Shown here one piece after another: positions 1-8,760 of a stretch of DNA of 64,000 nt. Both the position numbers and the translations under genes were made by a program. Every line of letters starts with the position of its first letter. The stretch's first letter is position 1. Below the pieces are notes generated by a model. It made no database searches. It had not been told where the DNA came from and worked only from the letters and a program-made list of their open reading frames with translations. Source of the DNA: Cohnella abietis (GTDB lineage Bacteria; Bacillota; Bacilli; Paenibacillales; Paenibacillaceae); contig NZ_AP019400.1 of assembly GCF_004295585.1 (NCBI RefSeq), forward strand, positions 4,314,001-4,378,000, in the 5' to 3' direction.

Positions 1-188
1 TGCTTCGAGTCATTCACTTCTTCAAGCACGAGCCCTACCGGCAAAATAACTGCAGCAGCAACAACATCCCCGAACAAGCAGCCCCTTCCAACCTCATCCA
101 CGCCTGCAACAGCGGTCAACCCTTGCGTCCAAAGCGCCGTCTCAAAAGCTAGGCGATTGATCTCAATTAATTCATCCTTTTTAGCCAT
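1..188 (-). CDS. rnhB: Ribonuclease HII, N-terminal part (cut by window edge)
   Basis: Endonuclease that removes RNA from RNA-DNA hybrids and single ribonucleotides in DNA. Reading the minus strand from position 188 gives about 62 residues beginning [16 protein letters not shown]. They contain the family signature GVDEVGRG, which holds the first catalytic Asp and Glu, and later NDSK, typical of RNase HII. The ATG at 188 is preceded by AGGAGG about ten bases upstream, which fixes the start. The rest of the gene lies beyond position 1. In relatives rnhB directly follows rbgA; here the two are separated by an accessory insertion. Confidence 0.9.
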   Translation of the reverse strand, partial: MAKKDELIEINRLAFETALWTQGLTAVAGVDEVGRGCLFGDVVAAAVILPVGLVLEEVNDSK

Positions 189-307
189 CTACAAAATGCC
201 TCCTAAAGCCGTTCCATCCTCCTATTTTCCGACATGAATCGCCGAATGCCAAGTCTTATTTTGTAAACAGCCGCCCAACATGTTCTGAAGAAAGCCTTAA
301 CAGTCAA

Positions 308-985
308 TTACTCCCGCCGTTCCTCACGTAAAGGCTTAACATCTAAGGGTATTGCCACATCGTCCATCTCCTCAAATCTAGCCTGAAACCGCCCGCTATA
401 GCGGAAAATGGTGCCGAGAATGGGGTTGTTCACTTCGACAGATATTTTATACGTGCTTTCCTCGTCGTCGTACCATTCACACACATCAGCGATACCTGTC
501 AGTAAGGACGGAAACTTGAATTTAATGCCACCTTCATAAAACCGTTGCTCGCCGGAGCGGATTTTGATGCCTCCATTTTCCTGTGCCGAAATTTGTAAAT
601 CGACCGCAAGATGCTGCTTGCTTCCTAAATAATCAACAATTCTATCCCGAGCCTGGCTGTATATCATCGTGGCATCGAAGCAACGAATCGCTCTAGGGAA
701 TTTGAATTTACGACTCCAGGTTACCGTCTCCCGACCAAAGGAATCTACATAAGCATAATTTCCAATTGTAAAAGGGACCTGTTCCCCGCCCTGCGGAAAC
801 ATAATATTACGAAGCGTACCGAGGTACAACGGCAGAAGCGCCCACTTAGAATACCAAATCCGTTCCATCACACCGTATCCAATCGAGGCAACTCGATCCT
901 TACTATTGAAACCGAAACGCTGCTGTATGCGGGGGTGGAGCTTCTGAAAATCATTACCTAATACTTGCTGGTAGATCGATGCCAT
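308..985 (-). CDS. DUF4166 domain-containing protein
   Basis: A 225-residue protein of unknown biochemical role, recognised by the N-terminal pattern SIYQQVLGNDFQKLHP followed by a beta-rich body, typical of DUF4166 proteins. The reading frame stays open upstream to 1090, but those codons overlap the end of the previous gene. The ATG at 985 has a strong GGAGGAG ribosome binding site and starts at the conserved motif, so it is preferred. It is the last gene of a three-gene cassette with the SRPBCC-DoxX and DCC genes, 37 bases behind its neighbour. No signal peptide or membrane segment is evident. Function is inferred only from association. Confidence 0.8.
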   Translation of the reverse strand: MASIYQQVLGNDFQKLHPRIQQRFGFNSKDRVASIGYGVMERIWYSKWALLPLYLGTLRNIMFPQGGEQVPFTIGNYAYVDSFGRETVTWSRKFKFPRAIRCFDATMIYSQARDRIVDYLGSKQHLAVDLQISAQENGGIKIRSGEQRFYEGGIKFKFPSLLTGIADVCEWYDDEESTYKISVEVNNPILGTIFRYSGRFQARFEEMDDVAIPLDVKPLREERRE

Positions 986-1022
986 CCTTATCTCCTCCTC
1001 AATGTTACGCTTATCTTTTACT

Positions 1023-1940
1023 TCATTTCGGATCCGGTTTGCGCTTGCATCTCGAAGCATCCGGTAGATCTTCAATTGTTCTTGATGCAAAAAAACTTAA
1101 TACAAACAGGGACAAATTAAACGTAAGTGGGTTAAAAGGGCTCTGCAAAAGCTCCGGAGTTCCCCAAACAGCGGCAATTCCCAGTAGGATAAGGCTCCAA
1201 GCTTGTACCTGATAAACCCATTTACGTCGATGCTGTAAACATAGAAGTAAGGCAAACGCAACTTCCGCTACGCCTACGCATGGCAACACCATCGTTTCCA
1301 AGCCTGGAAACCAACCCGTTTGCCGAAGCAGTTCAATTTCTCCGGACTCCGGATATAGCAGTTTAGGCACAATGCCCTGATATAGCCACGTCAAAGCGAG
1401 CACAATTACGGATAAGTAATGCATGAAGGCTCTCTGTAAGCTCACCGCTGGCGAAACTTGCTTTTCCAGCCAAATCCTCAGCATATCGAAGCTCCAAGCA
1501 GTCGCATATCCGAACAGAGGACGAAAGGCTATCCGATCTACCCACTCACCAAATGCTCCAAACCTAGTCCGGTAATCATATTGCGTAATGAAGGTTACAC
1601 CGTCGCCCACATCAGTCGGCTTGTATTTCCAGTATCCGCCGCCTTTTCGAATTAATGACACGGCTTGATCCGATCCAAAAGCCAAGGCGGATACTCGCTC
1701 ACCTGTCCGTTCCTCCCGCATAGCTTTCGTTATGCCAGTTCCAGCTATATTCAGCCCAAAGCCGATTCTTGTCCGATAGAGAAACGTTTGACGGTTGTCC
1801 CCATCATCGCGAGGTAAATACGTGATTTCCGAAAATCTTAAATCCCACTGCTGATGAAGATCGGGCGATTGCGTATGCTTCCATAGCTCGTCCATATTCG
1901 TCATCATTTTAATTTCAACGTAGATCGGTTTGCTGTTCAT
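1023..1940 (-). CDS. SRPBCC-like / DoxX-like membrane fusion protein
   Basis: A 305-residue protein with two parts. Residues 1 to about 150 resemble an SRPBCC (START-like) lipid or ligand-binding fold, beginning KPIYVEIKMMTNMDELWKHT. The remainder contains about four hydrophobic helices (near 170-190, 220-245, 250-275 and 275-295) of the DoxX-like type. The frame is open to 2000, but the ATG at 1940 has a GGAGGAGGT ribosome binding site and the upstream codons lie inside the preceding DCC gene. The start overlaps the DCC stop by 26 bases, so translation is probably coupled. Substrate unknown; a membrane redox or small-molecule role is inferred from the DCC neighbour. Confidence 0.75.
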   Translation of the reverse strand: MNSKPIYVEIKMMTNMDELWKHTQSPDLHQQWDLRFSEITYLPRDDGDNRQTFLYRTRIGFGLNIAGTGITKAMREERTGERVSALAFGSDQAVSLIRKGGGYWKYKPTDVGDGVTFITQYDYRTRFGAFGEWVDRIAFRPLFGYATAWSFDMLRIWLEKQVSPAVSLQRAFMHYLSVIVLALTWLYQGIVPKLLYPESGEIELLRQTGWFPGLETMVLPCVGVAEVAFALLLCLQHRRKWVYQVQAWSLILLGIAAVWGTPELLQSPFNPLTFNLSLFVLSFFASRTIEDLPDASRCKRKPDPK

Positions 1941-2382
1941 CCTGCACCTCCTCCGATGAGCCTTCCAAAAATCGCCTGCGGATGCTGTCCGTCGGAACAA
2001 TGCAGCTCATCTGTCGACCGAACCAACGATATCTTCGATTAGCAATGAAGTCATACACCCTATCGCGAAGCCCTCGAGGAATAACGATCCCGACGTACAA
2101 CAATCGCCATAACCCTCCGAGTTCCCTACAGGTACGTAGTGCTGCAGTGGATTTAATATAATAATGACCGTTCTCGATCATAACGAACGTATCTAGATCA
2201 GTCAGAGATAAGCCGCCTTTATGCAACAGCCTTTGCCCCTGCACAGACTGAAGCGATGCGAAACGAAACAACGCTTTCGGATCTCTCCTTATAACAAACC
2301 TAGTAATGCCATGGCACAAATTACACTGGCCATCGATCAATAAGATAACAGGCTCTTTGAAATGGTTCTCCCTATCCCTCAT
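1915..2382 (-). CDS. Thiol-disulfide oxidoreductase, DCC family
   Basis: A 155-residue DCC-family (DUF393) protein. The defining motif DGQCNLC near residues 18-24 carries the paired cysteines expected for a thioredoxin-like redox site, and the C-terminal half holds the usual RDRVYDFIANRRYRWFG segment. A GTG upstream at 2427 keeps the frame open, but the ATG at 2382 follows a GAGGGGG ribosome binding site and gives the family's normal length. First gene of the cassette with the SRPBCC-DoxX and DUF4166 genes. DCC proteins commonly sit beside DoxX-like membrane proteins, which supports a shared redox role, but the partner is not known. Confidence 0.85.
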   Translation of the reverse strand: MRDRENHFKEPVILLIDGQCNLCHGITRFVIRRDPKALFRFASLQSVQGQRLLHKGGLSLTDLDTFVMIENGHYYIKSTAALRTCRELGGLWRLLYVGIVIPRGLRDRVYDFIANRRYRWFGRQMSCIVPTDSIRRRFLEGSSEEVQDEQQTDLR

Positions 2383-2509
2383 CGCACGTCCCCCTCTCGT
2401 TATCTTTATTTTAGACCGGTTTCCCACATTTGCTCAGTTCCAACTTTCAAGGTAGAAACACAAATAAGGTACTACGGATCGTAGTACCCTCAGCACCTTT
2501 TCACAGCCA

Positions 2510-2950
2510 AATCCCTCACCTTATCCAACAGACTCCTCACTATCGTCGCAAATTGCTGCTACTTTAAGCCCGCCTTCTCCAACAATCCCCTCGCCATCGT
2601 CGCAATTTGCTACTTTAAGCTCGCCTTATCCAACAAACTCCTCACCATCGTCGCAAATTGCTACTTTAACCTCGCCTTATCCAACAATCCCCTCACCATC
2701 GTTGCAAATTGCTACTTTGAGGCCCTCTTCTCCAACAATCCCCTCACCATCGTCGCAAATTGCTACTTTAATCTCGCCTTATCCAGCAAACCCCTCGCCA
2801 TCGTCGCAATTTGCTACTTTAAGCCCGCCTTCTCCAACAATCCCCTCGCCATCGTCGCAATTTGCTACTTTAACCTCGCCCTCTCAAACAAACTCCTCAC
2901 CATCGTCGCAAATTGCTACTTTAAGCTCGCCCTCTCCAACAGTCCTCGAG
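2510..2950. repeat. 51-bp tandem repeat array, eight units
   Basis: Eight direct copies of a 51-bp unit fill the gap between the response regulator and the DCC gene. The block ATCGTCGCA recurs at 2542, 2596, 2647, 2698, 2749, 2800, 2851 and 2902; the first step is 54 bp because of a GCT insertion and all others are exactly 51. The centre of each unit is either gcaaattgc or gcaatttgc, which are reverse complements of each other. Because 51 is divisible by three, an ORF stays open through it on the plus strand, but it encodes only a 17-residue repeat and looks fortuitous. No spacer variation, so not CRISPR. Confidence 0.9.
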
Positions 2951-2983
2951 AGCCGAGCGAGCTATGGCCGATCTAGCCGCCGC

Positions 2984-3610
2984 CTACAACCCTTTCCTGC
3001 GAACCCTCTCGACCGCTTCCTTACTGCTCCTCACGCCAAGCTTCTTCAATATTTTGTTCACCTGATTTTTAAGCGTGCTTTCCGCCTTATACAGCTTCTG
3101 CTCCATTTGCGGCTGCGTGTAGCCCTCTTCGATCAGCTCGAACACCTCGCGCTCCGCCGGAGTGAGCTCCTTTAGCTGCTCCTCACGCTTAAGCCTAGCG
3201 TAATCCTTTAGCAATGCATCCATCGCCGATGGATGGTGATAGGCACTACGAATCGCTTGTGGAATTTCCTTGAATCGTGTTTTCTCAATATAATTAACAG
3301 CACCCGCCGTAAAAGCCTGCATAATGACGCTCTCTTCATTCACCGATGTCAGCATAATAATTTTGGCCGGATGAATTTCATGTATTTCTACTGCGGTAAG
3401 GATTCCTTCCATTCCGCCATCAGTTAGCTGAATATCCATGAGCACGACGTCGAACGCCAGCGTCTTGGCAAGCCTGATCGCCTCATCGGACTGCATGGCC
3501 GCTCCAACGACGAGCATATCCTCCTCATGATTCAAGAAAGCCGTCATCGCTTTGATCCAATCCGGATCGTCCTCCACTAACAATACTTTGATATACTCTT
3601 CCTTTGACAT
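2984..3610 (-). CDS. NarL/LuxR-type two-component response regulator
   Basis: A 208-residue cytoplasmic transcription regulator. Residues 1-125 form a receiver domain with acidic pocket EDD near 13-15, phospho-acceptor Asp in VVLMDIQL near 58, and the Lys in YIEKTRF near 110. The C-terminal part (LTPAEREVFELIEEGYTQPQMEQKL onward) is an HTH DNA-binding domain of the LuxR/NarL type, somewhat diverged. The ATG at 3610 has a GGAGGG ribosome binding site. It follows the histidine kinase by 11 bases in the same operon, so the pair is a cognate system. Signal and targets are unknown. Confidence 0.88.
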   Translation of the reverse strand: MSKEEYIKVLLVEDDPDWIKAMTAFLNHEEDMLVVGAAMQSDEAIRLAKTLAFDVVLMDIQLTDGGMEGILTAVEIHEIHPAKIIMLTSVNEESVIMQAFTAGAVNYIEKTRFKEIPQAIRSAYHHPSAMDALLKDYARLKREEQLKELTPAEREVFELIEEGYTQPQMEQKLYKAESTLKNQVNKILKKLGVRSSKEAVERVRRKGL

Positions 3611-3621
3611 GGAATCCCTCC

Positions 3622-4932
3622 TTATCGCTTGCTCACTTTTGGAAAATGTAACGTAATCCGCGTACCTACACCCACCTGACTAGAAATATCGACAGATCCT
3701 CCACTTTTCCGCATTACATTGTACACGTAGGATAAGCCTAGACCGAAGTTGCGACTATTACTTTTCGTGCTATAAAAAGGTTCGAACACATGGGCCAGCT
3801 TATCCGCCGCAATCCCTGAACCTGTATCTTCTATGTTTACTGAAATCCCTTTATTATTTTCAGCTATTGCGGCACGAATTTCGCCACCATCCTTCATCGA
3901 TTCCATAGCATTAACGAGAAGGTTACCTATAACTTCTTTAATATGGACGGGATCGCACGATAGATTAGGTTTTGCCGAAAAATCTCTATAGATAGTTACC
4001 CCTTGGGTGTCCAACCGAGGCTGATTGTGCTCTATACATTGCTCCACCAGCTCATCGAGTCTGCAAGGCTGCACTACCAACACAATATCTTTCATTCGGC
4101 TATGAATCCGATCAACCATTGCAAGCATATGATCCGTGGAATCCGAAATAATCTGTAGCTGCTGCCGAGACTGCTCGTCCCCAGGAATGGTCCTTCTCAA
4201 ATTTTCGGAGCTAATGGCGATCTTGCCGATTTCATTTTTCAAAGTATGGTTTAGAAGCTTAGATCCCATGCTAACGGCTTTCATCGCATTGTCCAGCGGG
4301 TCCCTTTCAATTCTGAGCCGAACGCCGAGCACCCCGTAGAGGAATACACAGAGCAACGCAACCACGAAAGAATAGATAAGAAAGTAAGAGACATACTCAA
4401 AAAACTCGAAGCTTGGATAAACGACTTTGGCGACATAAATAAACGTCAACGCTGCTAGTAAGGTTGGAACGATAATTAGTGTAGTAACTAATCGATTCCT
4501 CCTTCTACTACGGTTGTTTTCTTTAAGGAGTGACCAAATCAAAAACCAGCAGCTACCTAAGTAATATGGAGCAGCCCATGCCAATATAAGCCCATAGCTT
4601 ACAAGCATTTCGGGTGTATAAGTTGTATATGCCGCAGTCACGACGACTGGAATGAACAGCAATCCCTTTAGCCAAGCTTTCCGCCTACCCTCATTCAGAA
4701 GCTCCGAATACGCGATGCAGAAGATGAAAACGGCATAAGGAGTAATCGTTAAATTCATGAGCTGTATCGCATCAGCCCATCCTTCGTGCCCAGCATTCCG
4801 AACCTCGTCGGATAAGCCTCCAATAGATGCAAAGCTGAGAAATACAGCCGCCCATCGATTAATTTCGCTTCTGGGATTGTTGGCGAGTAGAATAAAGGCG
4901 GCCGCAAGAAGCACCGCAAAATAATAGAGCAT
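3622..4932 (-). CDS. Membrane sensor histidine kinase
   Basis: A 436-residue kinase. The first about 215 residues hold roughly seven hydrophobic helices with short loops, so sensing is probably within the membrane or of a membrane state. The phospho-acceptor helix shows NHTLKNEIGK near residue 235, an unusual H-box, followed by an HATPase domain with N-box NLLVNAMESM, DTGSGIA and the FGLGLSYVYNVM lid. The frame is open to 5034; the ATG at 4932 is chosen because AAAGGA lies nine bases upstream and the hydrophobic helix begins directly after it. Partner of the response regulator that follows. Confidence 0.82.
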   Translation of the reverse strand: MLYYFAVLLAAAFILLANNPRSEINRWAAVFLSFASIGGLSDEVRNAGHEGWADAIQLMNLTITPYAVFIFCIAYSELLNEGRRKAWLKGLLFIPVVVTAAYTTYTPEMLVSYGLILAWAAPYYLGSCWFLIWSLLKENNRSRRRNRLVTTLIIVPTLLAALTFIYVAKVVYPSFEFFEYVSYFLIYSFVVALLCVFLYGVLGVRLRIERDPLDNAMKAVSMGSKLLNHTLKNEIGKIAISSENLRRTIPGDEQSRQQLQIISDSTDHMLAMVDRIHSRMKDIVLVVQPCRLDELVEQCIEHNQPRLDTQGVTIYRDFSAKPNLSCDPVHIKEVIGNLLVNAMESMKDGGEIRAAIAENNKGISVNIEDTGSGIAADKLAHVFEPFYSTKSNSRNFGLGLSYVYNVMRKSGGSVDISSQVGVGTRITLHFPKVSKR

Positions 4933-5082
4933 CCTGTACCGTCCTTTGTCATTAATACTGTGATTTATAATGTAATTTAACATATTATTGGCGCTTGTAA
5001 CACGAAAAGCTGCAACACAAGCGTCTAAAACCACTCATGCTGCAGCTTATTGAAAGCAAGCTTCTATTCCAATTTAATGCGC

Positions 5083-5946
5083 TTATTCAGGACTTTCCAA
5101 CGTCATCCGCCCTAGCTTGCCAGACCGTAGATCACGCAGCAGCAGCGTAGCTGCTTTCTCATAATCTACATTTCCTCCGCTCACTAGACAGCCTCTGCGC
5201 CTCCCGATGTTTTCCAGCACGTCGATGGCAGCTTGCATATCCGGTAGCTCGGTAGGAAGATCTTCAAGCCCATATCTCTCTTCCATAGCAGGACGATAGC
5301 GCTCGACTAATATTTTAAGAACAAAGCAAGCTACCTCGTCAATATGAAGAATCTCTTCTTTAATCGCTCCAGTAGCAGCCAATCGAAATCCCGCTACAGG
5401 ATCATCGAACCTAGGCCACAGAATACCAGGGGTATCCAAGAGCTCTAGCTCGCCACCGAAACGAATCCATTGCTGACCTTTCGTGACACCCGGACGATCA
5501 CCCGTAATAGCAATGTTACGTCCAGCAAGTCGATTGATCAGTGTAGACTTACCTACATTCGGAATACCAACAATAAGCGCACGTAGTGGCCGAGGTTTCA
5601 TCCCCTTGCTTATTTGACGCTGGATTTTCTCCTGTAGCAGCTCCTTCGATTTGCCAGCAAGATCTTTAACTCCGGTACCTATATTGGCATCAATCGCATG
5701 CGTTGCATGTCCTTTATCCCGAAAATAACGAGCCCATGCTTCTGTTTGCACTGGATCAGCCAAATCAGCCTTGTTCAGCAAAATAAGACGGGGCTTTGAC
5801 CCTGTTATTTCATCAATCATCGGATTGCGGCTTGATTGCGGAATACGCGCATCCAGTAGCTCAAATACGACGTCTATTAACTTTAGTTTTTCTTCAATTT
5901 GCCGTTTCGCCCGGGTCATATGACCGGGGAACCATTGTATTGTCAT
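5083..5946 (-). CDS. rbgA: Ribosome biogenesis GTPase YlqF/RbgA
   Basis: Circularly permuted GTPase needed for late 50S subunit assembly. The 287-residue protein begins [15 protein letters not shown], typical of the family. Motifs occur in the permuted order: G4 NKAD near 58, G1 GIPNVGKST near 127, G3 DTPG near 172. A C-terminal helical RNA-binding domain follows. It sits downstream of lepB, as usual, separated from it by a 53-base gap containing a GC-rich hairpin. In relatives the next gene is rnhB; here a two-component system and a redox cassette intervene. Confidence 0.95.
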   Translation of the reverse strand: MTIQWFPGHMTRAKRQIEEKLKLIDVVFELLDARIPQSSRNPMIDEITGSKPRLILLNKADLADPVQTEAWARYFRDKGHATHAIDANIGTGVKDLAGKSKELLQEKIQRQISKGMKPRPLRALIVGIPNVGKSTLINRLAGRNIAITGDRPGVTKGQQWIRFGGELELLDTPGILWPRFDDPVAGFRLAATGAIKEEILHIDEVACFVLKILVERYRPAMEERYGLEDLPTELPDMQAAIDVLENIGRRRGCLVSGGNVDYEKAATLLLRDLRSGKLGRMTLESPE

Positions 5947-5970
5947 CGTAAATCACCTCTCATGCAGAGC

Positions 5971-5996
5971 GAAGCGCGAGGGAATCCCTCGCGCTC
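5971..5996. other. GC-rich hairpin between lepB and rbgA
   Basis: A perfect inverted repeat AGCGCGAGGG / CCCTCGCGCT with a four-base loop lies in the short lepB-rbgA gap. There is no clear T run after it on the minus strand, so it may act as an attenuator or mRNA-stability element rather than a full terminator. Confidence 0.5.
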
Positions 5997-5999
5997 TTA

Positions 6000-6743
6000 T
6001 TAATGTGAAACCAATTTAAATTCTTTAATTGGCCAGAATATCAGATCTGCGCGACCTACAATACGATCGGTAGATATATAACCAATCATCCGACTGTCTT
6101 CACTGTTAGAGCGATTATCCCCCATAACGAACACAGATCCTTCTGGAACTACACCATCTGGAAACTCATTGTTCGGGAAATTAGCGCGATCACCGTCATT
6201 CCTATTGTATAAGGTGCCTTCAGCGTGCGCCTTCTCGTAAGCTTCCTTTAAGTAATTCTCTGCTAGTGGCTGTCCGTTTATGTATACGGTATCCCCGTCT
6301 ACCTTAACTGTGTCGCCAGGTACCCCAATTACTCTCTTGATGAAATCTCTTCCTTCATCAGGCACATGGAATACAATAACTTCACCGCGTTTGGGGCTAC
6401 GGATATCATAAATGATTTTATTGACGATAATTCTTTCCCTGTTCAAGAAATTCGGTTGCATAGATGGACCGTCAACGATAAAAGGACTTACGAGGAAAAA
6501 GCGAATAACGAATACAAGTAAGCCTGCAATCGCCAGTGCCTTAATCCATTCTGTCAACTCATTACCTGCTCGAGACTTACGCTTTCTTGGTCCAGTCGGG
6601 CCTGATGCACCTGAATCCGAGCCGTTAGCTTGTACATCCTGTGAGCCTTCGATTTGTTGATCACGAATTGCTGGTTCATTGGCGACAGCATTTGTCCCTT
6701 GATCGGCAAATTCGTTTGGTTTGTCACTCCGATGTTGTTCCAT
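6000..6743 (-). CDS. lepB: Signal peptidase I
   Basis: Membrane serine protease that removes signal peptides from exported proteins. In the 247-residue form, residues 1-65 are a hydrophilic cytoplasmic tail rich in Ser, Gly and Asn, longer than in Bacillus SipS. A single membrane helix follows (WIKALAIAGLLVFVIRFF near 68-85), then catalytic Ser in DGPSMQP near 94 and the general-base Lys in DFIKRVIGVPGD near 135, and box E GDNRSNSEDSR near 208. The ATG at 6743 has a weak GAGG site; an open frame to 6797 runs into the rplS terminator and is rejected. Lies between rplS and rbgA in the usual order. Confidence 0.92.
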   Translation of the reverse strand: MEQHRSDKPNEFADQGTNAVANEPAIRDQQIEGSQDVQANGSDSGASGPTGPRKRKSRAGNELTEWIKALAIAGLLVFVIRFFLVSPFIVDGPSMQPNFLNRERIIVNKIIYDIRSPKRGEVIVFHVPDEGRDFIKRVIGVPGDTVKVDGDTVYINGQPLAENYLKEAYEKAHAEGTLYNRNDGDRANFPNNEFPDGVVPEGSVFVMGDNRSNSEDSRMIGYISTDRIVGRADLIFWPIKEFKLVSH

Positions 6744-6795
6744 TCGCAATCGCCTCAAGCTTTCTATTAGAGAATACTTATAAACTCTGAATAAC

Positions 6796-6835
6796 ACAAA
6801 AAGGAGGACTTGAACTTCGCCAAGCCCTCCTTTGA
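6796..6835 (-). terminator. Rho-independent terminator after rplS
   Basis: Stem AAAGGAGG...CCTCCTTT with an inner CTTGGCGAAG...CTT pairing, followed on the minus strand by TTTTTG. It lies seven bases past the rplS stop and would end or attenuate the rpsP-rplS transcript before lepB. Confidence 0.75.
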
Positions 6836-6841
6836 TGCAAA

Positions 6842-7186
6842 TTATCGAATTTCTTTGATCCGTGCTGCTTTACCGCGAAGGTTACGCAGGTAGTACAGTT
6901 TCGCGCGACGAACTTTACCGCGACGAGCCACTTCGATTTTCTCCAAACGTGGGGAATGTACTGGGAAAGCACGCTCAACACCAACGCCATAAGAAATTTT
7001 ACGAACCGTGAATGTTTCGCTAATACCGCCGCCGCGACGTTTAATAACAACGCCTTCGAACAATTGTACGCGCTCACGGGAACCCTCGACGACTTTTACG
7101 TGCACTTTAAGCGTATCGCCGGGACGGAAATTAGGAATGTCCTTGCGCAATTGCTCTTGTGTAATCGCTTGAATAAGGTTACTCAT
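6842..7186 (-). CDS. rplS: 50S ribosomal protein L19
   Basis: Large-subunit protein at the subunit interface. The 114-residue product beginning [20 protein letters not shown] has the family length and core ([20 protein letters not shown]-like [19 protein letters not shown]). The ATG at 7186 has a GGAAGGAG site; the frame open to 7252 runs into the structured leader and is not used. A leader with hairpins precedes it. Last ribosomal gene of the trmD operon. Confidence 0.96.
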   Translation of the reverse strand: MSNLIQAITQEQLRKDIPNFRPGDTLKVHVKVVEGSRERVQLFEGVVIKRRGGGISETFTVRKISYGVGVERAFPVHSPRLEKIEVARRGKVRRAKLYYLRNLRGKAARIKEIR

Positions 7187-7207
7187 AGAGTTTTCACTCC
7201 TTCCATA

Positions 7208-7320
7208 ACAGACGTTCGTACCCCGCTCCCCGAATGCTATCATTCGGATCATGGCGTGCAGCGGACCGTCCTACTTGTGTTGGGGGTGCTTTACTCCTTG
7301 CGGAGATTCAACACAAAACA
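7208..7320 (-). ncRNA. Candidate L19 ribosomal protein leader
   Basis: The 175-base trmD-rplS gap is structured. On the minus strand TTGTGTTG (7316-7309) pairs with CAACACAA (7282-7275), enclosing CTCC-GCAA-GGAG, and nearer the gene CCGAATG-ATAG-CATTCGG forms a perfect hairpin. Firmicutes rplS mRNAs are known to carry an autoregulatory L19 leader in this place. The match is by position and structure, not by a covariance search. Confidence 0.55.
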
Positions 7321-7361
7321 ACATTTGAAATTTTACCATATCCGCGATGAAATTACAACCT

Positions 7362-8171
7362 TCACTTCCTATGCTTTTCCTGCTCCTGCTCTATACGCAC
7401 CGATTTCAGCCACTTTCGCTCCTCCGGTGAGAGCTCCGCATGATCCAACAGTTCCGGCCGTCGTTGAAGCGTTCGCTCCAGAGACTGTCTTCTTCGCCAT
7501 TTTCCGATATTCAGGTGATGACCAGACAATAGCTCGTCTGGCACCTTCCAGCCCCGGAATTCTGCTGGACGAGTATAATGCGGATATTCCAATAGCCCGT
7601 CGCTAAAGGAATCGGTAACCGCAGACTGATCATTTCCGAGTACGCCGGGAAGCAGCCTTGCAACTGCATCTATGACTACCATAGCGGGCAGCTCGCCGCC
7701 AGTAAGCACGTAATCTCCGACTGACAGCTCGTCCGTCACAAGATGCTCCCGTATACGCTCGTCATAGCCCTCGTAATGGCCGCAAATGAAGATAAGGTGC
7801 GATTCCCCTGACAGTTCCTGTGCGATCTTCTGCGAGAAGGGAGCGCCCTGAGGACACATCAGAATAATACGCGGTTTTTTGCCACGAACCTGATCCTCAT
7901 CTACATTTTCGACTTGTCGTGAGATAGCTTCAACGCTTTCGTCCTTCAACAAATGCTCAACAGCCCCGAAAATCGGCTCAGCCTTAAGCACCATCCCGCC
8001 ACCGCCCCCATAAGGCATATCATCGACGGTGTTATGTTTATTGCCGGAAAAATCACGGAAATTCACAGTATTAAGCGAGACGATTCCCTTATCCCGGGCT
8101 TTGCCAAGAATGCTTGAGCCGAATACACCTGTAAACATCTCTGGAAATAAAGTTAATACATCAATACGCAT
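7362..8171 (-). CDS. trmD: tRNA (guanine37-N1)-methyltransferase TrmD
   Basis: SPOUT methyltransferase that makes m1G37 in tRNAs and prevents +1 frameshifting. The 269-residue protein begins [13 protein letters not shown] and shows [14 protein letters not shown] near 50 and the SAM-binding trefoil knot with [11 protein letters not shown] near 130 and [15 protein letters not shown]. The C-terminal domain ends with a lysine- and glutamate-rich tail ([10 protein letters not shown]). Two bases separate it from rimM, indicating tight coupling. Confidence 0.97.
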   Translation of the reverse strand: MRIDVLTLFPEMFTGVFGSSILGKARDKGIVSLNTVNFRDFSGNKHNTVDDMPYGGGGGMVLKAEPIFGAVEHLLKDESVEAISRQVENVDEDQVRGKKPRIILMCPQGAPFSQKIAQELSGESHLIFICGHYEGYDERIREHLVTDELSVGDYVLTGGELPAMVVIDAVARLLPGVLGNDQSAVTDSFSDGLLEYPHYTRPAEFRGWKVPDELLSGHHLNIGKWRRRQSLERTLQRRPELLDHAELSPEERKWLKSVRIEQEQEKHRK

Positions 8172-8173
8172 TT

Positions 8174-8695
8174 TTAAAGCAGCCCTTCCATCAGATGCAC
8201 TTTAACCTTGCGGGATGTAATGTCTACATCAAGAATGACATCGTCAATGACTGGGAGAAGCAGCTCCTTGCCCTTAGCCATCTTAACGACCCAAATATCA
8301 TTGGCGCCTGGAGAAAGGATATCCGTAATGGTGCCCAACTTCTCACCTTCTTCGGTTTCAACCTCACAGCCGACAATATCACGGAAGTAGTATTCTCCAT
8401 CAGGTAAAGGAACACGATCGCTATCGCTCACCTTCAGCTCCCAGCCCTTATACTTCTCCACCTGATTGATGTTATCGAAGCCTTTTAGCTTCAGCACATA
8501 CATTTTTTTCTGCTCACGGGAGGACACAATCTCGATTGTTATCGGCTCGCCGCTTTCTGGCGGAAACATTTGCAGCTTATTGCCTGGCTTAAACCGAACC
8601 TCAGGGAAATCCGTTTGCGGATATACTTTTACTTCTCCCCTGATACCGTGTGTATTGACGATTTTACCTATATTAAGCAAACGCTCATCAGACAT
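8174..8695 (-). CDS. rimM: Ribosome maturation factor RimM
   Basis: 16S rRNA processing and 30S head-assembly factor. The 173-residue form starts [26 protein letters not shown], matching the family N-terminal barrel, followed by a PRC-barrel with [20 protein letters not shown] and [13 protein letters not shown]. The frame is open to 8740, but the ATG at 8695 has a GAAGGGAG site. Lies between khpA and trmD as in other Firmicutes. Confidence 0.96.
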   Translation of the reverse strand: MSDERLLNIGKIVNTHGIRGEVKVYPQTDFPEVRFKPGNKLQMFPPESGEPITIEIVSSREQKKMYVLKLKGFDNINQVEKYKGWELKVSDSDRVPLPDGEYYFRDIVGCEVETEEGEKLGTITDILSPGANDIWVVKMAKGKELLLPVIDDVILDVDITSRKVKVHLMEGLL

Positions 8696-8760
8696 GGAAT
8701 ATGCTCCCTTCGTAAAGAGCCGCACCATGCAATAACGCACGGTACGGCCCCTCTGCCAAA

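Noticed and set aside
2510-2950. CRISPR array
   Set aside because: Whole 51-bp units repeat, with no unique spacers and no cas genes nearby.
2702-3175. 157-residue plus-strand ORF across the 51-bp array
   Set aside because: It is a repeat read in an open frame (period divisible by three), has no ribosome binding site and runs into the antisense of the response regulator.
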